NCBI RefSeq assembly: GCF_029227915.1
Contig: NC_079886.1
Span: forward strand, 6,696,001-6,760,000
DNA length: 64,000 nt
Direction of reading: 5' to 3'
DNA from: Hydractinia symbiolongicarpus
Lineage: Eukaryota > Cnidaria > Hydrozoa > Anthoathecata > Hydractiniidae
The position numbers and the translations under genes are program-made. Shown here piece after piece: positions 57,267-64,000 of the stretch; position 1 is the stretch's first letter; the number at the start of each line of letters is the position of its first letter. Below the pieces are notes generated by a model that did no database searches, was not told the origin of the DNA, and was given only the letters and a program-made list of their open reading frames with translations.

Positions 57267-57302
57267 CATATTTTATAGGCCTTACAGGACCTATAAAATA
57301 TG
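57267..57302. terminator. Perfect 13-bp hairpin between convergent element genes
   Basis: CATATTTTATAGG at 57267-57279 and CCTATAAAATATG at 57290-57302 are exact inverted copies around a 10-nt loop. It lies between the stop of the plus-strand gene at 57235 and the minus-strand stop at 57307, where it offers the same T-rich/A-rich signal to both transcripts. Confidence 0.6.
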
Positions 57303-57306
57303 GTTT

Positions 57307-57886
57307 TTAATTCTCACTTAACAGCCATTCTTTTTTAAAGTCTTTATACCGGCATTCTGTGATATGTGCCTGAGGGTAGTAATTTTTACCTTGCACATAT
57401 ACCGATAAAATACCTAGGATGGCACTGACTTGGCACGGCTCATCGTAGGGTACCGGCATGCCGTAAAATTTGGTTGTGATTGTATCCTTGTCGTACCGGA
57501 GTTTGGCATTCACATAACGGGTCCTTTTTCACAGGCTCCTTTGTCAACTGCTCGGAGATCAGCTCTTCGACCTTTGACTATATTTGATGATATTTCTCAA
57601 CCCAATCAGGGTACTCTTCAAAATCTAGACTCATTGCCGGTACTGCATTGGCGTTATACCGAGTGACCCCATGCGCGGACCAGATTTTCGGTGTCTTCAC
57701 CCTTAAAGCTACCACGAGGTCTCGTGTATGGTATCCTACTATATAACGTTGATCCTTACCCTCATTGGCGGGAATGGTATTAGATACCGTTAGGTAGTCT
57801 AAATTAATTTCGTTTATGTCTGTGAAGTTAGCAGCAAATGAGTAGAATAATTTAGGTTTGACAGGCTCATTTTCAAATTTCAACAT
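57307..57886 (-). pseudogene. Polinton-associated protein of unknown function, frameshifted
   Basis: Starts at 57886 (MLKFENEPVKPKLFYSFAAN) and reads through NLDYLTVSNTIPANEGKD, YIVGYHTRDLVVAL and SLDFEEYPDWVEKYHQI to a stop at about 57578. The family frame resumes in another phase (KVEELISEQLTKEPVKKDPL) and again from 57513 to 57307 (TKFYGMPVPYDEPC, YVQGKNYYPQAHI). So one protein of about 190 residues is broken at least twice. I know no function. Its start overlaps the end of the Cys-rich gene by 14 bp. Confidence 0.55.
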
Positions 57887-58079
57887 CTTGTTTATTGTAT
57901 ATTTCGAACGACGTCAGAGAGCTACATGTCATGGTACATACGCAACCACCTCCGTTATATGTGCTATATTCGTGATAGCAGTACCAGCAAAGCATCTTAT
58001 CCCTTACAACGAACCTTCGATGACAGGTGCACCTGTCGTATTCATCCAATATACGTTCACAGCCGTTGCATTGTTCCAT
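57873..58079 (-). CDS. Small cysteine-rich protein of the Polinton element
   Basis: From ATG 58079 (MEQCNGCERILDEYDRC) a 68-residue frame with about eleven cysteines: CNGC, CTCHRR, LCWYCYHEY and CVCTMTC, an arrangement that could bind two zinc ions, RING- or treble-clef-like. A longer start at 58151 is possible but less likely. It overlaps the following unknown gene by 14 bp, as in compact viral genomes. Confidence 0.5.
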   Translation of the reverse strand: MEQCNGCERILDEYDRCTCHRRFVVRDKMLCWYCYHEYSTYNGGGCVCTMTCSSLTSFEIYNKQDVEI

Positions 58080-58150
58080 TTTAAAAGGATTGCATAGAGC
58101 AGTCATCCACGCATACAAATTATGTAGTAATTGTCTCCATTCCGCTCCCA

Positions 58151-59079
58151 CTTACACTAATGAAGCAGTGTGTGAACCTCACTGCATGCCACTACTGGAT
58201 AACTGGTTCGTCACTACAATTACTATTCATGTACAACCTATATAAATCACGTTCTTAAATCCTTCCTTTCAAGTCGCTCAATTGATTTTCGCTTCACAAT
58301 CCTCTTTATACATAGAAATCTCGGCGGTAAAAATAATGCCGACTATTTTATGGCTACGTTTCTCTCCCAAAGTTTAACACAGTTTAGGAATTTTTTATTC
58401 TTGTCCTTCTAATTCATCTCGTGTTTAACTATTTTAAAAGATTTTCACAAAATAAAACACAAAACAGTATCATATTTAACGCCTTTTTAACGCCTTCCTT
58501 TAATTAACGCTGAGCTAGACAGTGGAGGATTGTAATAAATGTTGTGGAAGAATGTGAAAAATGTTGTCTTAGCCTCGATCACGGGCCTGCAGTGTGGATA
58601 AAATTTGTACGAAGTACATTAACTTCAAAACCCCCACAATAGCTTGCTTTTGTCACTCTAACGGGAACGTAGGTACCTTCTAATTTTCTTAATATCATAG
58701 GCGTAGGAGAATCCTGGGGACAAGGTTGGATAATTTAATTTTGATTGTCGATTGCTATTCTTTACAGGTAGGACAATTTGGTGATGAGGTAGATCTAAAG
58801 ATATGAATGTTAATCTCGTAGTCAATTTGCGGTTTAGTTAGATCTTTCCTTCTGACACAGAAATCAAAGCAAGGCTCTTAATGTTCAGGGATAAAAACTG
58901 GGTAGAACATCGCCAATGTAACTTTATTGCCACTGCAACCTTGACATAATTGACTTAAAACTCCACACAATTTTGTTTGTTAGACATGGTCTACTAATTG
59001 TATAAAAACAGACCCTGATACTCTAATCGACAACGCGAGCATTTCATGATTTTTATGATGGGTGAGACACTCCTTTATG
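58151..59079. other. Gene-free stretch
   Basis: Return to AT-rich host composition. One arm of the dispersed CCTCGTCCC repeat is near 58.71 kb. No coding signal seen. Confidence 0.5.
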
Positions 59080-60090
59080 GGGAAGATACTAGCCAGACTT
59101 AGGTTGATTGGTTGCCAGTTGATTGTGTATATAATGTCTTGTAGTTTTCGAAAAACACGACGACTTGGTTAATTCGTAGGCCAGCTTTATTTGAATGATA
59201 AAGGAAGAACATAGTGACCATTGCCCATGGTCGCATTTTCATCCATAATCTTTGTAAATTTCTTCTCGTCAACAGACATCTGCGATTCGTCAGATCCGAA
59301 GACATTCTCAGGTTATCTTATCGATAAAATCATCGTTGTGTCAGGAGTTGCAAACAGCCACATAAATTTCTTATTTAAGACATACAGTACAAAAAAACAT
59401 TGCTCATTTCACCAATGTCTTTGTCTTTGACTTCGGTACTAAATTGGAAGTAATACTGCATTGGATTCGTCACTTCATTGTTGATGGCGATAACATACTT
59501 AATGGAACGATCTGTTAAGCATTTGATAGGTTCAACTGCGCCCTATCCAAAGTACGTTTACGCGATATAGTCAGGTGAAATCTTGTATAAACATCCAAAT
59601 CACAATTTCCTGGATCGAATCCTGTCACGTCTCTTGTCGATGTTATTGGCCAAAATGATTGGGTAATCTTCAGCATCGTGTTTTTCTTTGCAAAATGGAC
59701 ATGTGTTCTAATCCGTTATTGGTTGCTTTTGGAAGCTGCAGTTTGTTTGAGCGTTTTCCTTACTCAGGATTATTTGCATTTTAATTGGTCGCATTATGTG
59801 AGTATAAAGGATCGTTCACGTGTGTCGTCTCTTGTTTTATGCAAATGAGCAAATCTTGCAGTTTTGTTTTTCTGGATGCTGGTTGTCTTAATGTCATTGC
59901 ATGTTTGTTCTACAATTGTTTCCATTAAAGTTGGGGCATATAATTGATTACAATGAAAAAATTGCCACTTGGTCAAATAGTTTAGAGATTCACGAATTCC
60001 TTTCAATTTAACAAATTGTATTAGCAATGTACTTTTAAATTGTGGGAGGATTAAATGAGTATCACCAAAGGTTTCTTTGTGGATCTTCAT
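59080..60090 (-). pseudogene. Decayed BEL/Pao retrotransposon (gag end and start of pol)
   Basis: On the minus strand, about 59706-59600 reads TCPFCKEKHDAEDYP, then RRDRIRSRKL, a stop, and FG: the BEL/Pao gag zinc-knuckle region in which one expected cysteine is Tyr and another is a stop. At about 59290-59180 it reads SVDEKKFTKIMDENATMGNG and HYVLPLSF, the segment before the BEL/Pao reverse transcriptase. The frame 60090-59794 (FGDTHLIL) could be gag. The distance between knuckle and polymerase start is far too short, so protease and other parts are deleted. No LTRs were found. Confidence 0.6.
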
Positions 60091-60628
60091 AGCAAAGGTG
60101 TTTCCGAGATGTAGTGTTTGATTGTGTCCATGGCTCTACCTTTCGTAAATTACTAGACGAGTTAATCTGTCATCGACGGGCAATGCTCGTAATTATCTTT
60201 GGCTATTTATTATTTGAAGAGATAATTAGAGGATCGAAATTAACCAATCAGATCACAAGAGTTAAAGTAATTAACTTTTTCACGGACCTACATGGAAGCA
60301 ATAGATTGATTAAAATCTTTCCTTTTTTCTAAACGTTCGCTTTATGTTACGTTTCTTTTTCTAAAAGTTCGCCTTTTGTTACGTTTGTCCCGAACCATTT
60401 TTGAGCTTTTTCCTAAGTGTTCTCTTTCCGAAGTGCGGGTAACCATATTTCAGGGAGTTGATAGGAAATACTATCGATATGAGTATTTCTGTCTATACTA
60501 TCTATAGTTTCTTTTACTTTTCTTGCTGTCTGACTAGACTCTCGATCCATGATTTTTTTTATTGTCTCAGTCAATAACAATAGTGTTTCAATCTAAAAAC
60601 ACGCTACGTAGTATGCTGTCGTATCCCA

Positions 60629-60829
60629 TGTCTAGAGACTCAATGTAATATTGTCTACGAAATCTTGTGTGAGGATTGTGATGCTGTTTGTGTGGGTGAA
60701 AGAAAACGAATGTTTAAACAACGTGTGCAAGAGCACAAAAGAGCCGTACGCAACGCAGGTACAGACCAAAATGAGATTGCGGACCATAGCTGGAAGGGTG
60801 ACCATGATGATATTTATATTATTCAATGA
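60629..60829 (+). pseudogene. GIY-YIG endonuclease fragment, Penelope-like retroelement
   Basis: In the frame of 60647 the sequence reads NIVYEILCEDCDAVCVGERK, then QRVQEHKRAVRNAG and EIADHSWKGDHDD, ending at a stop at 60827-60829. This is the VYKIxCxxCxxxYIGET...EHK pattern of the GIY-YIG domains carried at the C-terminus of Penelope-like elements, with the catalytic tyrosine-isoleucine-glycine changed to VCVG. The rest of the element is not seen. It is not the frame with the longest ATG-started ORF here. Confidence 0.65.
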
Positions 60830-63165
60830 CAAGTGGTAATATTTTTGAAACTCCTAGACTGACTTAATAATTATGTAGTTGTTCGACACTATTAGATTAG
60901 TTTCGAGTGAATTTACGCGACTAGTCCACATCAGGGAATTTGCGTAGTAAAGTGGTCGAAACCAGTGGATTCGCTACAAGTTGATTCTTGTAGCTAGTCG
61001 ACGCAAGTGGATCCGTTTAAGGTTATCTGTATCTAGTCGACACGTAGATTTGTTACGAATGGATTCTTGTCGATGGTCGATTGACCATTGGATTAAGCTT
61101 AAGTTGGTGTTTGAAGTTATTTGACACCAATCGGTTGGTGATATTGGTAGACGTGATAATCGGTTGGTTCTATTTTCTTAATAGCCGATTGGTTGACTAC
61201 TGACTTCTTGAATCCTGCCATTGAAAGCGAGATTCCTCTAACTAGAACTGCAACTGTAACTGCTTTCCCTTCTGCACGTGGTGGTAACGTGCGTCAATTT
61301 GTTTTGTTTCTGCAAAATGTTTAGCTGTCTTGATTTGCTCGTCTATCAGAAGATTGCACAGTTGACTTTGTTTAGACGGTCTATACAATAAATGAATTTG
61401 AAAATCGCAAAGATTTGAATGTTTTTAAGCGTTTTACATCGTCGCGTCTCTTCAACGTTTTCGGACGGTTATAAACATATCGTTTGATAATATTGATTAG
61501 CAGACGGGTGTCATCGAATAAAACGCTAATTTAATACTCTTTGCCTTAAATCGTTCCCCTTCTTTCTCGTGTGGTCGTGGATTGGGATCAGTATAGTTGA
61601 GGTCACCTAACGTATCAGAAGCTTAACTAACATCAAAAGGACAGGGTGTAGCCAACGTCAATCTCGTCACCAACGTCATCATTTTTAACGGTTTTCTCAG
61701 ATTAATTCACAACAGTTCTATTTATGTGGTTTTATAGGAATTAAAGGCTAAAATAAATACAATACGAACCTATCATAATTGCAATAGTAGCTCAGATGCA
61801 ATGAGACCTGAAGATTCGAACACAACAAGAATATATATAAGGCTGATGCCAGTAGTAAAGGCAGGCTGCAAACTGAAGTATATAACTAATATAACTCATA
61901 CTCAGGGCATCTTGATATCGGGACGACGGCGATATACCAGGTTGGATGTCACAATTACTACCATAACACATAAGTAAATACATTGAAGCTGCAGATCGTT
62001 GTACAAGTTTTAAAACAACATAAATCTATTCATTATTGCATTTTAAAGATATAAGCTTTAAGGATATAAGCTAGTCATGTTGCCCGCCCGCTTGCCCAAT
62101 TAACTGCCGATCACCTGTTGTCTCTCTTTTTTTATCAGGACGGCGTTGACAGAACAAGGTTAGAAAGAAAGATCATTTGCAAAGACGAGCCTATTTCAAA
62201 AGAAGTTTAAAAGTTATCCCCTTTTTTTTCGTCATCTTTCTAGGTTACTTTGAATCATTCTCGTTCTCAGGATCTTCGTCTACATCGTCCTAAATGAAAA
62301 AGGCAAGGTATCTTGGAACGAGGTTGATGCTAAATTTACTAGTGAACTTGTCAACCCCCGGAATATAGTTTTTACCCCCGGATATTCCGTAAAAAAATCA
62401 ATATAGCGAAAATGGTAGCAAAGTTACGGGATGCTGTGCGTATGTTGTTGTGTGCAGCGTTTGCTTCATGGATTGGAAAATTTTGTCTCTCATTCCTGAT
62501 TTTCTTAAAATCCTTTTTTACTTGGCTAAGGATTTGCTTGATTAGATAATACTATTTACTTGTCCTTTTCTACCAACGTCTGTGAAGCTAGGAAAAATAT
62601 GCGAGCCAAAAAAGCTTGCTTAAGAAGAGATTTCTTTTCCAGCGGATTTATTCTCTCTATGGAAACAACAAGAGAAGAGAGAATGTGTATATTTTACATG
62701 GCTAGCCTCTATTATTTCCAGGAGGGGTCATAGCTTGGATGGGGAGTTCTAGAGTATTTAATGCTCATTTTAAGCTATGCAGATCCAATTGGTCTCTGTG
62801 CTGCGCAGGGAAGTCTCACAGGGAGGGAAAACAAACAGGGAAAACAACTAACTAAGGGTGTGCTACTAATTTGATGTACCACTCCTAATTTAGAGATTGC
62901 ACCAGCTTAATTTGGTTAAAGGGTGACTAATAATTAAGCTACCACAAAAATATAAATTTAAAATAAGTCCAGATAAGCCAAAACCGCGTGCCTTTCCAAG
63001 GATGTATACGCTCTGAGAAATCGTTGATATCTGTCATCTGTTAAGTAAATCGAAAAATTTAGCCGGAGTCGATATCAATAAATATATAACAAATTTGTGA
63101 TTTAATCCAAATTTGGCAGAGACACTGTTATTTATAAGTAAAAGCCATTTTTAATTTATGGCTAA
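60830..63165. other. Gene-free stretch with repeats
   Basis: Between 60.95 and 61.17 kb the words TAGTCGAC, GTGGATTCG and ATTCTTGT recur as an imperfect array. At about 62.32 kb lies one arm of the dispersed CCTCGTCCC repeat. At about 62684-62800 is a repeat copy that matches the flanks of the LINE insertion at 25.97-26.6 kb. Confidence 0.5.
62684..62800 (+). repeat. Repeat copy with empty site of the 26-kb LINE insertion
   Basis: TATTTTACATGGCTAGCCTC runs straight into TATTATTTCCAGGAGGGG and on through GCTCATTTTAAGCTATGCAG. At 25.95-26.75 kb the same sequence is split by the LINE tail. Confidence 0.75.
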
Positions 63166-63591
63166 GGAGCTGTTTTTAAAGGATATATTCCCTCAGGAAC
63201 CGCAAAATGTTTCAGCATGATATCAAGTCGAGATCTCAGGTTGTTAACAAACTCTTAACAAAATTTGTTGCGTTCATATGAGTAAAACATTTACCCGCCT
63301 ACTGAGATCTCCGATGCACATGATCAAGATCTTTGTAAGGGGGTACTGCATTTTGCCATATGAAAAGGAAGTTTCCTTAGTAGGCGAGATAAATTTATGT
63401 CGATTTTGCATAATTTTTAAAAAATAAACAATAGCTTCTTATCACAATAAACAATAGAAACTTATAACATGGTATTTTCTTGCCTGAGGAAAAGCTTTCT
63501 GGCCCATGCCATATGAACAGAAATTAAAAATTTTATCATGCTGAAATATTTCCCCGCAAACCGACGAAATATTTCCCATATGAACAGCTCC
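63166..63591. mobile_element. PIF/Harbinger-type MITE, 426 bp
   Basis: Ends GGAGCTGTT and AACAGCTCC are inverted, with further pairing of GGAWATATT and TTTCAGCATGATA on both sides. TAA directly flanks both ends (63163-63165, 63592-63594), the three-base duplication of PIF/Harbinger elements. Confidence 0.8.
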
Positions 63592-63918
63592 TAAGACAGC
63601 ATGTTTCGCCTAATTAGCCGCAAATAGCAAGAAATCTATCAAAACAACTAATTGCTCCCACATTCTTCTCCACATTGCGTTAATACAGACCCTGGCTAGC
63701 TACATCACATATGGAGAATGTTGGAGAGATAGAACTTTCTTTCTCTGTCACAGTTATAAGCAGAGACTACATATATAGCTAAACTAACTATAGGTAGACT
63801 AACTAGGTAGCAAAAATCCTAGACCCCTAGACCATTTATTGTGTTGTAATTCACAATTTTCTGAAACACTGGTTTTATGCATAATAAGACTTGAGAGCCT
63901 TGAAATACAATGCTGATA

Positions 63919-64000
63919 CAGTTAACTTCCATTAACTCAAACCTCCAAATTAGTTCAACTTAATGAATGATTGAGTTAAACAAAGCGTGAGTTAAAGCAT
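63919..64000 (+). repeat. Possible left tip of a Tigger-like element
   Basis: After TA at 63917-63918 comes CAGTTAACTTCCATTAACTC, and ATTGAGTTAAAC and GTGAGTTAAAG follow. This is the style of Tigger/pogo ends. The window stops before any gene. Confidence 0.3.

Larger units (their letters stand above)
52317..58150. mobile_element. Collapsed Polinton/Maverick element
   Basis: A virus-like gene set with higher GC than its surroundings: protein-primed type B DNA polymerase on the plus strand, and integrase, major capsid protein, an unknown protein and a Cys-rich protein on the minus strand. Genes are packed with spacers of 7-31 bp or overlap. Several frameshifts break the polymerase, capsid and unknown genes, and polymerase and integrase are fused tail to tail at about 55.25-55.30 kb. 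No packaging ATPase, maturation protease or penton gene is seen, so a large part is missing. Terminal repeats were not found; borders are taken from composition. Confidence 0.85.

Overview
This window is animal nuclear DNA. It is AT-rich, its genes are split by short GT-AG introns, and it is crowded with transposons. The gene set (a dynein heavy chain tail, a GKAP/DLGAP-family protein, SAAL1, SEM1/DSS1, ZNHIT1, an activin-receptor-like ectodomain) is metazoan. The transposon mix (Tigger/pogo with a HIRAN-like side gene, ISL2EU with a YqaJ nuclease, Polinton/Maverick, BEL/Pao, a Penelope-like GIY-YIG fragment, tRNA-derived SINEs) fits an early-branching animal. A cnidarian, perhaps a hydrozoan, is my best guess, but this rests on composition and gene content, not on a search.

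Layout. 1-1917: right part of a Tigger/pogo transposon with an intact transposase frame running off the left edge and a divergent HIRAN-like gene. 2.9-7.9 kb (+): 3' exons of a divergent dynein heavy chain gene. 9.9-13.0 kb (-): GKAP-domain (DLGAP/HURP-type) gene; further possible exons on the same strand reach to about 19.0 kb. 20.7-22.2 kb (+): secreted or ER-type NAD-dependent epimerase (extended SDR). 23.4-24.7 kb (-): SAAL1. 25.5-27.0 kb: LINE and SINE debris. 27.0-32.5 kb: ISL2EU DNA transposon with both genes readable, its left arm split by a nested MITE. 32.5-38.5 kb: gene-free, repeats only. 38.6-39.7 kb (+): small secreted protein with a type II activin receptor-like ectodomain and no membrane or kinase part. 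40.4-45.2 kb (-): SEM1, ZNHIT1 and a multi-pass membrane protein. 45-52 kb: repeats, three MITEs with readable ends across 42-51 kb, a minisatellite and a LINE fragment. 52.3-58.2 kb: a collapsed Polinton/Maverick with broken polymerase, integrase and major capsid genes. 58.9-60.9 kb: decayed BEL/Pao and Penelope-like fragments. 61-64 kb: repeats.

How parts work together. Host genes are ordinary single-copy housekeeping genes (proteasome lid, SRCAP chromatin remodelling, cytoskeletal motor) with no operon logic. Cooperation is inside the mobile elements: Tigger transposase plus HIRAN-like protein, ISL2EU THAP transposase plus YqaJ/SWIM/PHD nuclease, and the compact virus-like Polinton cluster. 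All intron positions were checked by hand for reading phase; the dynein, GKAP, SEM1, epimerase, ISL2EU and receptor-like models keep phase across the junctions given, except where stated.
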